A model generated the notes under the pieces. The model was given only the letters and a program-made list of their open reading frames with translations, was not told where the DNA came from and made no database searches. 64,000 bases of DNA, taken from Spirosoma rhododendri. Its GTDB lineage: Bacteria; Bacteroidota; Bacteroidia; Cytophagales; Spirosomataceae. Where the stretch lies: contig NZ_CP051677.1 of NCBI RefSeq assembly GCF_012849055.1, positions 868,001-932,000 on the forward strand, in the 5' to 3' direction. This document shows, one piece after another, positions 1 to 9,262 of the stretch. Numbering within the stretch: the first letter of the stretch is position 1; the number at the start of each line of letters is the position of its first letter. The translations under genes and the position numbers were made by a program.

Positions 1-474
1 ACCGTTATTGATGTACAGGTCCTTCTCCTGCCCGACGTTTTTCTGATACCCGGCGTTGCTGACGAAAATATCCAGCTTGCCGTCGTGATTGACGTCGACC
101 ATCACGACACCCGTACCCCACTTGCCCTTGCCACCAACGCCTGCCTTATCAGTGATGTCTTCGAACTGCCAGTTGCCTTTGTTCAGGTACAGCTTGTTCG
201 AGCCCATATTGGCCGTGAAATAAATGTCGGGCAGGCTGTCGCCGTTGATGTCGCCCACGGCTACGCCCCCACCGTTGTAGAAATTACGGTAGTTGAATAT
301 GTTGAAGTCCTCCCGGTTTTTGACTGTATTTTCAAAGTTGACGCCGATGGCTTTGTTGTCCATACGCTCGAACAGCGTATCCTTTTTCGGCCCGGAGCAA
401 CTACTTACCAGTAACATAGTCAGCACAAAACCCGCGCTGAGCAAACTGGCTTTTCGATTATACTGATGATTCAT
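1..474 (-). CDS. FG-GAP/VCBS repeat lipoprotein, N-terminal part
   Basis: The reading frame runs off the left edge of the window, so only the first 158 residues are visible. It starts at an ATG read from 474 downward. The N-terminus is a lipoprotein signal, with hydrophobic LLSAGFVLTMLLV followed by SSC as the likely lipobox. The mature part has FG-GAP/VCBS calcium-loop repeats, seen as GDINGDSLPDIYF and DVNHDGKLDIFVS, as in beta-propeller proteins of the CRTAC1/ASPIC-UnbV type. It lies 109 bases downstream of a second protein of the same kind on the same strand and begins in the same way (NFYNGGGVAVGDING against YFYNGAGVAAGDLNN), so the two are paralogues. The role is unknown; a surface or periplasmic binding protein serving the upstream SusC/SusD pair is an inference. 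Confidence 0.85.
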   Translation of the reverse strand, partial: MNHQYNRKASLLSAGFVLTMLLVSSCSGPKKDTLFERMDNKAIGVNFENTVKNREDFNIFNYRNFYNGGGVAVGDINGDSLPDIYFTANMGSNKLYLNKGNWQFEDITDKAGVGGKGKWGTGVVMVDVNHDGKLDIFVSNAGYQKNVGQEKDLYINNG

Positions 475-582
475 TGATTGTTCGTCACTGGCGGCTACGG
501 CAACCGCGCTATAGGTTATAGATAGTTATTCTGATACGCTGGACCTTTCAGGAATCGCCATTGTCAGTCAGGAATGACAAAT

Positions 583-3500
583 TCAGTGTTTCGATGCTAC
601 TAATTGGCTAGAGCCACCTAACCGCTTGGCCTGTACGGTTCCGTTGCAAACGCCAATCAGCACAGTATTTCTCACTTGCTTCACGTCGCGCACATCGCCC
701 CGGACGAACAGGCCCGTTTTGTCGGTCGGCACCTCGCTGAACTGCCAGTTTCGGTTGTTGCTCAGCACCAACCCGTGGTTCGCATCGACTTTACCAATGC
801 GTAACCGCATGCGGGAATTATTACCCATCAACAGCAAGTCGGTGGTGCCGTTGTGATCGAAGTCATCGGTCAGAATTCCATAAACGGGCGATGCCTGCGC
901 GATCGTCGGGAGCGGATGCGGAATCAACGTGCCGTTTCTGTTTTCCAGCACCATCGTTTGCAACTCATTTATCTCCCAATTTTTGGCTTGTTTCAGCTGT
1001 TGTTCATCGAAGCAGGTTTCTATCGTAGCATCGGCGAAACTCTGATAATTGGTAAACTTTTTTCGCAGCGACGGCACCTGTTCACAAATTTCGTCGCGGG
1101 AGTACGCCGGGTAGCGCTTACCGTCGATGAGGTAACTCATGAAAAAGTCGAGCGTACCGTTCTGATCGAAGTCGTCGTAGGTCAGTCGCGCCGGTTGGTC
1201 GGCACTCGCCCGGATTGGCGTGTTCAAGCCCAGATTACCAACCACTAGATCGAGGTCCCCGTCGCCATCCAGATCGGCCGGTTCGACACGGTTCCACCAG
1301 CCAGCCAGTTCGTTGTACACTTTTCTGCTATCCGCACTGAGTTTACCCTTCTGGTTCAGCAATACGGTGACGGGCATCCATTCGCCAACCAGCACCAGAT
1401 CAGGAAACTTGTCCTTGTCGACATCCAAAACAGCGGCATCGGTGAGCATCCCCAGCCGCCCCAGCGACTGCGCCGTAAAGTGCGCTTTCCCGTCGTTGAC
1501 GAGTAACATACTTTCATCATCGGCGGGGAAACGAAACGGCCGGATGCCGCCCCCGACAAACACATCCAGATCACCGTCAAGGTCAACATCGAGCGTTTTT
1601 ACACAACTGCTGTTCAGCGACTCCGCTGGCAGCGGTTGCCGAACAAACCCGGCAGGTGTCCAGAGCCAAAGCTGATCCTGCCGTCGGGCGGCTTCGGCTA
1701 CCCCGTACCCGCCATTGGCCAGGTACAGATCGACCCGGCCATCGCCGTTAAAGTCAGCGAAGCAAGCATCATTCGTAGTGGCATCCGCTACACCTGCCAG
1801 CTGTTCAGGCTGGAACGTACCATTAGCCGTTTGTCTGAATAGCTGACCTGAGTTTTGAGCATTACCGGCTACGAAAACCAGTTGCTCACCATTCGTTTCA
1901 CCCACCGCCATGCGTGGCCCGGATGCCGAATATTGCATTGGCAACAGCACCTGCCGATCGAAGTTACTGGTCGAATCGACCTTGTGCACGTAGGCGGGGC
2001 CATTGGCTGACGAGAAAAGTGGGTTAGCAGTCGTCGGCACCGTTGGTGCAATATCCGATGCCTTACCATAGTCAAGCACCAGAACCTGATCTGGCTTCAC
2101 CACACTTATCGTCTGATTACGGCCATCCGGCCATTGTACGGTTACGCTGATTTGCTTCGGTTCTGCCCCCAACCCGAACACCAGATCACCGTGGCTACAC
2201 GATTCGTAGCCCCGCGTCGGATACCGCTCCTGCCGCTGCGCTTTCCCGTCGACAGCAACAGTAACCGTCGCGCCGATACCGAACGGATTAGTGTTGGGGC
2301 CAGTCAACTTAACGGCTAGATAGGGCGTCGCTTTGGTTTCGCGCTCCTGGTTGAGGTAGATGCGGGCCGGTTCGTTTAAGTTGTTCGTGATTAGATCGAG
2401 ATCGCCGTCGCTGTCGAGATCAGCATAGGCACATCCGTTCGATGTCGTTGGTTCATCGAAGCCCCACGCCTTCTGTTCGTTGGTAAACGTCAGATTCTGG
2501 TTGTTGCGGAAAATATAGTTTTTCGTCTGCGTCGTCGGCATCTGCTTTATCTGCTCCAGCACATCGGTACCCGGCATCTGGTCAGAAAATTTCACAAAAT
2601 CAGCGTTTGTGAAATCGCGTAAAATACCGTTGCTGACGAAAATATCCTTATAACCGTCGAGATCGAAATCGGCCAGCAACACGCCCCAGCTCCAATCGGT
2701 AGCCGACACGCCCGCCAGCTGGCCGACCTCCGCAAACTGACCGTTGGTTTGTTGAATCTGGAGCATGTTGCGCATGTTCTGGTGCCAGAATCCGTTACGC
2801 AGTTGGGCCTGATACACGTTCCAGTTGTCGGGCCAGGGCAGCAGCTTTTGCCGGGCGTTACTTTCCGGCAGCATATCCAGCGTCATGATATCAGACCGAC
2901 CGTCGTTATTGACATCGGCCATATCCATACCCATTGCGGAGTAAGACGTGTGATCGACACGGTCGCGGAGTTCGTCGCGAAAGGTGCCGTTTTTCTGGTT
3001 AATGTACAGGTAATCGTCTTCGACAAAATCATTGGACACGTACACGTCCGGGTAGCCATCCCCGTTCACGTCGGAGACAGATACACCCAGCCCGAACCCC
3101 AGTGGATTGCCTTTTATTCCGGCCTGCTCCGACACGTCGACAAACAGCGGACCGGTTGCTATGTCTCCTTTCTGCCGTTCAACGGTCATATTCCGAAACA
3201 GCTTATCGCCCGCGTTGTAGTCGCGTTCGGTCCGCATGACGGAGGCTTCTTTACGCTGGTAATTTTTCAGGTTATGATTAATCAGAAAGCAGTCGAGGTC
3301 ACCGTCCCGGTCGTAATCGAAGAAGTTAGCCTGTACCGAATACCCTGAATCGGCCAGCCCATACTCAGCTGCCCGGTCGGTAAACGTCAGATTTTTATTG
3401 TTGATGAATAGTTGGTTTCGGCGCAGTGAATCAGGGCGCAGCCCCGAATAGGAAACATAAATGTCAAGCCAGCCGTCGGCGTTGACGTCGGCCAGCGTGA

Positions 3501-3834
3501 CGCCCGTTTTCCAGCCCCCCGCCCGGCCAGCTACGCCTGCCTTTGCCGTCACGTCGTCGAACGAAGCATTACCCTTGTTCAGAAATAGCTTATTGCTGAC
3601 CTGATTGCCCGTGAAGTACAGATCGACGTGACCGTCGTTGTTCAGGTCGCCAGCCGCAACACCGGCTCCGTTGTAGAAGTACTCGAAGGCCAGAATATTC
3701 TCGGTTCGGGTTTCCTGAAGCTGATTAGTAAACTGCACTCCCGTCCTGGCCGGATCAGCCCGCGTGAACAGCGGAGTCGACTGATTACAGGCGTACAGGG
3801 AAAGGAGGAACGGTACAGCGAGCCAGAATTTCAT
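583..3834 (-). CDS. FG-GAP/VCBS repeat lipoprotein (ASPIC/UnbV type)
   Basis: A large lipoprotein of about 1083 residues. The open frame extends upstream to 3891, but the ATG at 3834 is preferred because it puts MKFWLAVPFLLSLYAC, a textbook lipoprotein signal with an LYAC lipobox, at the very start. Many FG-GAP/VCBS repeats follow (for example GDLNNDGHVDLYF, DVNADGWLDIYVS, DYDRDGDLDCFL, DVNGDGYPDVYVS), each carrying DxDxDG-like calcium-binding loops that form beta-propeller blades. An ASPIC/UnbV-like segment lies in the middle (GATVTVAVDGKAQRQERYPTRG). In Cytophagales such proteins often sit downstream of SusC/SusD pairs, as here. No catalytic motif was recognised. It is likely anchored at the cell surface or in the periplasm, and its ligand cannot be told from sequence. 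Confidence 0.9.
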   Translation of the reverse strand: MKFWLAVPFLLSLYACNQSTPLFTRADPARTGVQFTNQLQETRTENILAFEYFYNGAGVAAGDLNNDGHVDLYFTGNQVSNKLFLNKGNASFDDVTAKAGVAGRAGGWKTGVTLADVNADGWLDIYVSYSGLRPDSLRRNQLFINNKNLTFTDRAAEYGLADSGYSVQANFFDYDRDGDLDCFLINHNLKNYQRKEASVMRTERDYNAGDKLFRNMTVERQKGDIATGPLFVDVSEQAGIKGNPLGFGLGVSVSDVNGDGYPDVYVSNDFVEDDYLYINQKNGTFRDELRDRVDHTSYSAMGMDMADVNNDGRSDIMTLDMLPESNARQKLLPWPDNWNVYQAQLRNGFWHQNMRNMLQIQQTNGQFAEVGQLAGVSATDWSWGVLLADFDLDGYKDIFVSNGILRDFTNADFVKFSDQMPGTDVLEQIKQMPTTQTKNYIFRNNQNLTFTNEQKAWGFDEPTTSNGCAYADLDSDGDLDLITNNLNEPARIYLNQERETKATPYLAVKLTGPNTNPFGIGATVTVAVDGKAQRQERYPTRGYESCSHGDLVFGLGAEPKQISVTVQWPDGRNQTISVVKPDQVLVLDYGKASDIAPTVPTTANPLFSSANGPAYVHKVDSTSNFDRQVLLPMQYSASGPRMAVGETNGEQLVFVAGNAQNSGQLFRQTANGTFQPEQLAGVADATTNDACFADFNGDGRVDLYLANGGYGVAEAARRQDQLWLWTPAGFVRQPLPAESLNSSCVKTLDVDLDGDLDVFVGGGIRPFRFPADDESMLLVNDGKAHFTAQSLGRLGMLTDAAVLDVDKDKFPDLVLVGEWMPVTVLLNQKGKLSADSRKVYNELAGWWNRVEPADLDGDGDLDLVVGNLGLNTPIRASADQPARLTYDDFDQNGTLDFFMSYLIDGKRYPAYSRDEICEQVPSLRKKFTNYQSFADATIETCFDEQQLKQAKNWEINELQTMVLENRNGTLIPHPLPTIAQASPVYGILTDDFDHNGTTDLLLMGNNSRMRLRIGKVDANHGLVLSNNRNWQFSEVPTDKTGLFVRGDVRDVKQVRNTVLIGVCNGTVQAKRLGGSSQLVASKH

Positions 3835-3917
3835 TAAGTAAACAACGCCAGACAGCCGTGATACATCACAATCCGTCAGGCTTTTAGCCAATTTTAATTG
3901 GTAGGTCTTTAAACTAC

Positions 3918-3947
3918 AAACAGCAGCCTGCGGGCAGGCTGCTGTTT
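3918..3947 (-). terminator. Hairpin between susD and VCBS gene
   Basis: A 14-base perfect inverted repeat (AAACAGCAGCCTGC and its complement) with almost no loop lies 25 bases past the susD stop. The T-run is short, so it may be a weak terminator or an mRNA 3'-end stabiliser that lowers expression of the downstream VCBS genes relative to susCD. Confidence 0.6.
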
Positions 3948-3972
3948 GGTACTATAATCGAAAAATCAGCTG

Positions 3973-5553
3973 TTATAAGTACCCTGGGTTCTGGGGAGCC
4001 AGATTCGGGTTACTGTCGATAGCCTGTTGCGGGAACGGGAACAAAACAGCCGTTGCGGGCGATGTCGAAGACCGCTGATCGACCGGGGCCAGGAACGTAC
4101 CAAAGCGAATCTGATCGCTCCGGCGCCACCCTTCCCAATACATTTCGCGGCCACGCTCAGCCAGCATACCAGCCAGATCAAGGCTGCTCAGGCTCGATGC
4201 GCCACGGGTGGTGCGCAGGTTGTTCACGATGGCCAGTGCCGTCTGCCCCTGCGAATCCGTGCCACCACGCAGGATAGCTTCGGCTTTCATCAGCAGTACG
4301 TCGGCATAGCGCAGGAATACGTAGTCGTTGGCCGGAGCATCGACAGCACCTGGCTGCGGCAGGTATTTGATAACCCGGATGCCCTGTACCTCATTGGCAA
4401 AACCCAGGTTCACATTCGGAGTAAATACCAGCGGGTTACCGCTACGATCAGTGGCTGCAACGGCAGCCGTCGTGTTTGGCTTCACTACAAACTGCTGACC
4501 AACCAGGAAGCCGGCGTTCAGACCCGTCTTCGATGTCAGGTCAGACGGCTGCGAACTCAGACGCTCGTCTGATTTTTCGAAGCTATTGTAGAAGTCCGCC
4601 AGCGTTGTGAAACCGTTCCATGCGTTGACGTACTGATTGTAGTGCATCGTCATGTAGTAGCGGTTCCGCACGTTACCAGGCTGTGCGGCCGAGCTGTTGG
4701 CAATCGTGAAGATCAGCTCCTTCGAGCGCGAATCGTTCTCCCAGTGGAAGTTGTCGAAATACTTACCCTTCGACGTCAGCGCAAAACCTTTGCTCGACGA
4801 AATAACCTGGTTAGAGAAGTACACCGCTGAGTCCATATCCGACTTTGCGAAGGTGTACGGTCCCGCCGGGCTCGACGAGTTGGTATATACCGCTTTGTTC
4901 AGGTACATTTTGGCCAGCATCGTTGCTGCCGCTTCCTTCGTTGCTACGTTCGGCGCCGAACCTGCTGCCAGGTTGTTGAATGCGTAGCGCAGGTCGCTGA
5001 TAACAAAGTTGGTAGCCTCCGTACGGCTCAGCACGCGTGGGTTAGCATCGGCGGCATCGGATACCTGCCGAACGGGAACCCGACCGAACAGGTCAACAAT
5101 GTATGAGGTAAAGAAACCACGCAGGAAGCGCGATTCGGCTGCCCGTTGTGTGTTCGACCCCGCTACCGATAGTGCCTGTGTTGCCCGGAATGCACCCGTG
5201 TTCAGGTCATTCCATGCTTCCAGAATACGCTGGTGCGATGCATCCCACGTATGCTGGTGCAGTTTCCGCCATGTACCGAAGTCGTCCCAGTCAGTACCAC
5301 GCGTTGGACCCATCATTTCGTCAGATGGGTGCTCTTCCATAGCGTACGTGCCTCCCTGGTTCGTGGCGATATTATTCAGAATCGCATAAGCCCCCTGAAG
5401 AGTAGCCTGCGGATCAAGTACTACAGCATCTGGAGATGCCTCGGTGGACGACAGCTGACCAAAAACCTTGTCGTCCAGATTGGTACAGCTGATTGTGCTC
5501 ATCATCAGAGCAGCGCCCAGCACACCTACTGTATTATATTTTGAGAAGTTCAT
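3973..5553 (-). CDS. RagB/SusD family nutrient-uptake outer-membrane lipoprotein
   Basis: A 526-residue SusD/RagB homologue. The N-terminus is a lipoprotein signal ending in MMSTISC, with the cysteine as lipid anchor. Family landmarks include LDDKVFG just after the cysteine, the TPR-like helical core with SRFLRGFFTSYIVDLFGRVP, the conserved ADVLLMKAEAILRGG stretch, LAERGREMYWEGWRRSDQIRFG, and the typical end FPFPQQAIDSNPNLAPQNPGY. Length is normal for the family. SusD proteins cap the SusC barrel and deliver ligand, usually a glycan or oligosaccharide. It lies 119 bases downstream of susC on the same strand, so the two form one unit. No glycoside hydrolase, sulfatase or regulator adjoins it in the window, so the substrate cannot be assigned. 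Confidence 0.95.
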   Translation of the reverse strand: MNFSKYNTVGVLGAALMMSTISCTNLDDKVFGQLSSTEASPDAVVLDPQATLQGAYAILNNIATNQGGTYAMEEHPSDEMMGPTRGTDWDDFGTWRKLHQHTWDASHQRILEAWNDLNTGAFRATQALSVAGSNTQRAAESRFLRGFFTSYIVDLFGRVPVRQVSDAADANPRVLSRTEATNFVISDLRYAFNNLAAGSAPNVATKEAAATMLAKMYLNKAVYTNSSSPAGPYTFAKSDMDSAVYFSNQVISSSKGFALTSKGKYFDNFHWENDSRSKELIFTIANSSAAQPGNVRNRYYMTMHYNQYVNAWNGFTTLADFYNSFEKSDERLSSQPSDLTSKTGLNAGFLVGQQFVVKPNTTAAVAATDRSGNPLVFTPNVNLGFANEVQGIRVIKYLPQPGAVDAPANDYVFLRYADVLLMKAEAILRGGTDSQGQTALAIVNNLRTTRGASSLSSLDLAGMLAERGREMYWEGWRRSDQIRFGTFLAPVDQRSSTSPATAVLFPFPQQAIDSNPNLAPQNPGYL

Positions 5554-5609
5554 TTTGTGTTTTATTGGTAAAACGTGTACAAAACGCGTTTTGATTTAGT
5601 GCGAGGAGA

Positions 5610-5655
5610 TTAAACTTTGCCGATAGCAAAAAGATCAGCCATAGGCAAAGTTTAA
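5610..5655 (-). promoter_or_regulatory. Inverted repeat in the susC-susD gap
   Basis: Twelve-base perfect arms (TTAAACTTTGCC and complement) at 5610-5621 and 5644-5655 enclose a 22-base loop just after the susC stop. There is no strong T-run. It could act as a leaky terminator or RNA-processing hairpin setting the SusC to SusD ratio. This function is inferred; the repeat itself is plain in the sequence. Confidence 0.5.
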
Positions 5656-5672
5656 CTCTACAGCCGAACGTC

Positions 5673-8600
5673 CTAGAAACCTACGTTCAGGCCCAGTGTA
5701 AACGTGCGTGGCGTTGGGTACGGCGTGTAATCAATACCCAGCGATGGAACGTTGTTCAGCACTTTCACCGTGTTTACGTTCGGGTTTAGACCCGTGTATG
5801 GCGACAGAATGAACAGGTTCTGACCTGTCAGCGATACGTTCAGCGACTTGGCGAAGCCACCCTGTGGCAGGTTGAACGTGTAACCGATGTTTAGGTTCGT
5901 CAGGCGCAGGAAATCGCTCTTTTCGAGGAAGCGCGACGATACCGAACCGGGGTTCAGACCGTTCTCTGGTGAGTTAGCCGCAGCATAGTCTACGTTCCGG
6001 CCATTTTTCAACGAACCTTTCAGGAACAGGGCATTAGCCGTGTTGTTGTAGATGTAGCCACCCACCTGACCGTCGAAGAAAATACTGGCGTTGAACCGAC
6101 CGTACGTGAAATTGTTAGTCAGACCCAGACGAGCTTTTGGGAAGGGGCTTCCCTGGTATGCCGAAGCACCACCGTCAGCGTAGGTCGCGTAGCCGTTCGA
6201 GTCGTAACCCGTGAAGGTCGGTGTGAAGAACGCAAACGGAGGATAGCCGTTCGTCACCAGCTGGGCGTAAGCGCCCGATAGACCCTGACCGTCGATAGCA
6301 CCGACCGTTACGGTTGTTCCGATGTTTTTCACCTCGTTTTTCAGCGTCGTGAAGTTACCCTGGATTTCCCATGTGAATTTCTGGGTCTGTACGGCCTGGA
6401 AGTTCAGCGACAACTCGACACCTGTGCTGACAATCGAGCCCGGCAAGTTTACGAAGCGGTATTGTACCGGAGCAGGTTGTGCATAGAATACCTGGAACAG
6501 GGTGTTGGTCGCTTCACGGTGATAGTAGTCGATCGAACCACCCAAACGGCCCTTCAAAACCGAGAAATCAAGACCGATGCCAGCAGTTGCATTCTGCTCC
6601 CACTTCAGGTCAGGGTTGGGGTTGTTCTGCTGCGTTTGTGATCCGTCGGCGTTACGCGTGAAGATAATCTTCGACGCACCACCCGCAAAATCTTGGTTAC
6701 CCGTGATACCGTAGTTAGCACGCAGCTTCAGGTCGTTGAAGATGTTCTTCGGAATGAAGCTTTCCTGCGACAGACGCCACGCACCGGCAACCGAAGGGAA
6801 CACACCGTACTTGTTGTTGACACCGAAACGCGACGAACCATCGGCCCGAACCGTTACCGTTACCAGATACTTCTCCAGAAAGTTGTAGTTCAATCGACCA
6901 AAGTACGATTGCAGGTCATTCTGGCTACGGCCCGAACCCGAACCGAACGAGGTGATAGCAGCGCCCGTAGCGGGGTTTTTGGTAGCAGCAGCGCCTATAT
7001 TGTCAAGATAGCTGATGTCAGCTTCGTTGTAGGGGAAATTACCGGCAACCTGGTAGTTCGAGCGTGTACCAAAGGTTTGGTACGAGAAGCCCAACAGTCC
7101 TTCCAGTGTACCCGGACCAACCGTTCCGTTGTAGTTCGCCGTATATTCAACCAGTTTCGACAACCGGTTCAGGTTGTTTACATACGCATAGCCACCCAAG
7201 CCAGTCGTTGGATCGGCGAAGATGTTGGCGCTGGCAACGTTCGGGATGATCGTTCCCGTCAGCTGTGCATTCAACCGCGAATCGATGCTCGTACTCCGTG
7301 TCTGTACCGAGTTATCGATACCGAAGTTAGCTTTCAGCGATACGCTGGGCAGTACCTGCCACGTAGCACTGGCGTTTGCCAACGAGCGGTTCGTTACCCC
7401 ATTGTCTTTGTAGTACTCCAGGATCGCAGCCGGGTTACGGAAGCCACCACCCGCCAGCTGATAGTACGTACCATCGGCATTACGAACGGGGTAGGTCGGG
7501 TTGGCCGAAATCATGGCGCCGATGATGTTACCGTTATAACCAGCGTTGTTGTTGTTCAGCGTGTACTGATCCTGAATGTTCGACGTCGTCGCGTTAACGG
7601 CCAGTGTTACTTTGTGGTTGAACAGATCGTGCGACGCGTTGATACGGCCTGTAATCCGCTTCTGACCGGTCTTGTTAACAACACCCTGTTGGTCTTGATA
7701 ACCCAGCGAGAAGTTGTATCGCGTGGTTTCCGTACCACCACCGAAGCTGGCGTTGTAGATCTGCGATACCGACGAGCGGAAAAGCACATCCTGCCAATCG
7801 GTGTTGCCACCAGCGTTTACAGCGGCATCCGATGCATTACCACCAGCAGCCTTTACGCCGTTAACGAAATCAGCGGCATTGAGCAGGTTGTACCGCTTCA
7901 ACGGGCTCGAGAAAGCGGTCGAAGCCGAAATGTTCAGCTGCGACTGACCTACTTTACCTTTACGGGTCGTGATCAGGATTACGCCGTTGGCACCCCGCGC
8001 TCCGTAGATAGCAGCAGCCGAAGCGTCTTTCAGTACCGAGATATTCTCAATGTCGTTGGGGTTCAGGAACGCCAGCGGGTTACGGGGCGTCGAAGTGCCA
8101 CCCGCACCGACGTCAACACCACCGCTGCTGAAGTCACCACCATCGAGAGGTACACCGTCAACAACGTACAGTGGGTTGTTACCAGCCCGCAACGACGTAG
8201 CGCCACGGATTTGTACGTTGATACCGGCACCCGGCTCACCACTGGCAGGCGTAATCTGCACACCGGCAACCCGGCCCTGCAACAGCTGCTCGGGCGAGGC
8301 AATGACCCCTTTGTTGAATTCTTTGGTGCTCAGCGTCGATACGCTACCGGTCGCATCTTTTACTTTCTGCGTACCGTAACCGACGACGACAACTTCGTTC
8401 AGCGTCTTGTTGTCTTCAACCAGACTGGCATCGACCGAAGCCCGCGAACCAGCGGCAATCTCCTGCGTCGTGTAGCCGATCGAGCTGAATACAAGGGTCG
8501 AACCACCCGGCACGTTGGCCAGCTGGTAGGTACCGTTTCCGTCGGTCGTCGTTCCTTTCGTGGTACCTTTAATCTGCACTGTAACACCCGGCAGGCCAGC

Positions 8601-8774
8601 GCCAGTACCGTCCGTTACTTTACCAGAGATTGTCGTACCCTGCGCAAATACAGCCTGTGTGCTCAGCAATGCACACAACAAGACAACCAGCATACCCAAT
8701 CGAGTCAGGATATGGCCGGATTGCTTACACCGAACTGCATCGGTGCGACCTACTAAGTAGGATTTGTCCATCAT
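5673..8774 (-). CDS. SusC/RagA family TonB-linked outer-membrane protein
   Basis: A 1033-residue TonB-dependent transporter of the SusC family. After a signal peptide ending near STQAVFAQ there is a CarboxypepD_reg-like domain at about residues 48-115 (ISGKVTDGTGAGLPGVTVQIKG). The family linker LNEVVVVGYGTQ follows, then a plug domain with ASPEQLLQGRVAGVQI and NNPLYVVDGVPLDGG, then a large beta-barrel ending in TPRTFTLGLNVGF. The terminal aromatic is typical of outer-membrane barrels. It imports ligand across the outer membrane using energy from TonB-ExbBD. It leads a susC-susD-VCBS-VCBS cluster on the minus strand. The first two ATGs are adjacent and either could be used. Confidence 0.96.
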   Translation of the reverse strand: MMDKSYLVGRTDAVRCKQSGHILTRLGMLVVLLCALLSTQAVFAQGTTISGKVTDGTGAGLPGVTVQIKGTTKGTTTDGNGTYQLANVPGGSTLVFSSIGYTTQEIAAGSRASVDASLVEDNKTLNEVVVVGYGTQKVKDATGSVSTLSTKEFNKGVIASPEQLLQGRVAGVQITPASGEPGAGINVQIRGATSLRAGNNPLYVVDGVPLDGGDFSSGGVDVGAGGTSTPRNPLAFLNPNDIENISVLKDASAAAIYGARGANGVILITTRKGKVGQSQLNISASTAFSSPLKRYNLLNAADFVNGVKAAGGNASDAAVNAGGNTDWQDVLFRSSVSQIYNASFGGGTETTRYNFSLGYQDQQGVVNKTGQKRITGRINASHDLFNHKVTLAVNATTSNIQDQYTLNNNNAGYNGNIIGAMISANPTYPVRNADGTYYQLAGGGFRNPAAILEYYKDNGVTNRSLANASATWQVLPSVSLKANFGIDNSVQTRSTSIDSRLNAQLTGTIIPNVASANIFADPTTGLGGYAYVNNLNRLSKLVEYTANYNGTVGPGTLEGLLGFSYQTFGTRSNYQVAGNFPYNEADISYLDNIGAAATKNPATGAAITSFGSGSGRSQNDLQSYFGRLNYNFLEKYLVTVTVRADGSSRFGVNNKYGVFPSVAGAWRLSQESFIPKNIFNDLKLRANYGITGNQDFAGGASKIIFTRNADGSQTQQNNPNPDLKWEQNATAGIGLDFSVLKGRLGGSIDYYHREATNTLFQVFYAQPAPVQYRFVNLPGSIVSTGVELSLNFQAVQTQKFTWEIQGNFTTLKNEVKNIGTTVTVGAIDGQGLSGAYAQLVTNGYPPFAFFTPTFTGYDSNGYATYADGGASAYQGSPFPKARLGLTNNFTYGRFNASIFFDGQVGGYIYNNTANALFLKGSLKNGRNVDYAAANSPENGLNPGSVSSRFLEKSDFLRLTNLNIGYTFNLPQGGFAKSLNVSLTGQNLFILSPYTGLNPNVNTVKVLNNVPSLGIDYTPYPTPRTFTLGLNVGF

Positions 8775-9262
8775 AGGTTCTGTAAAATTTAATGAATAAG
8801 ACTTGGAGGGTGGTTTATTAATTGGCTGATATACTACTCACTGTCTTCTGCAACAGCGCATACACTGACGAAATCACACTAGTTTAACCAGGTTATTTTC
8901 TTCGACAGCCCCATGCATTTATTCCAGATTAAAGAAAAACATATCAAGACCAGTGGGCAAAACTAATAGAATTACTCCTAATAATACAAAGGGATAATAT
9001 CAAAATTTGCACAATGAGGGTTAAAATTGTACTATTGGTATAAGTATAATTTCATTTTTCCAAGCGAAATTGGTCAGCCAAAACTATACCTATTTCAATA
9101 ATTAATTGAAAATCAGCCAACTATCGCCCATTTACTGCTGCAACGGCATACGCTCACTTTTTACTTATCAACTCCCCCGTATACCGGGAGAATGTGCGTT
9201 TAAAGGCTATTTTTGTATAAACTGTACCGGTTCTACTTACACAGGCCGGTTAACCTGCCCGT
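8775..9262. promoter_or_regulatory. Divergent intergenic region: susC and dehydrogenase promoters
   Basis: This AT-rich gap of 488 bases separates susC (minus) from the FAD/Fe-S dehydrogenase (plus). On the minus strand TAGTTTTG at 8965-8958 matches the Bacteroidota -7 consensus TAnnTTTG and is preceded, 21 bases away, by TTTG at 8990-8987; this would give susC a 5' leader of about 175 bases. On the plus strand TATTTTTG at 9208-9215 is a good -7 element for the dehydrogenase, although no clear TTG lies at the right distance. No convincing gene was found here; a small plus-strand frame at 9106-9318 overlaps the dehydrogenase start and shows no protein-like features. Confidence 0.5.

Noticed and set aside
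6693..8756. Long open frame of 687 codons antisense to susC
   Set aside because: The minus strand codes a clear SusC protein over the same bases. The antisense frame has no domain, signal or start context, and results from codon bias.
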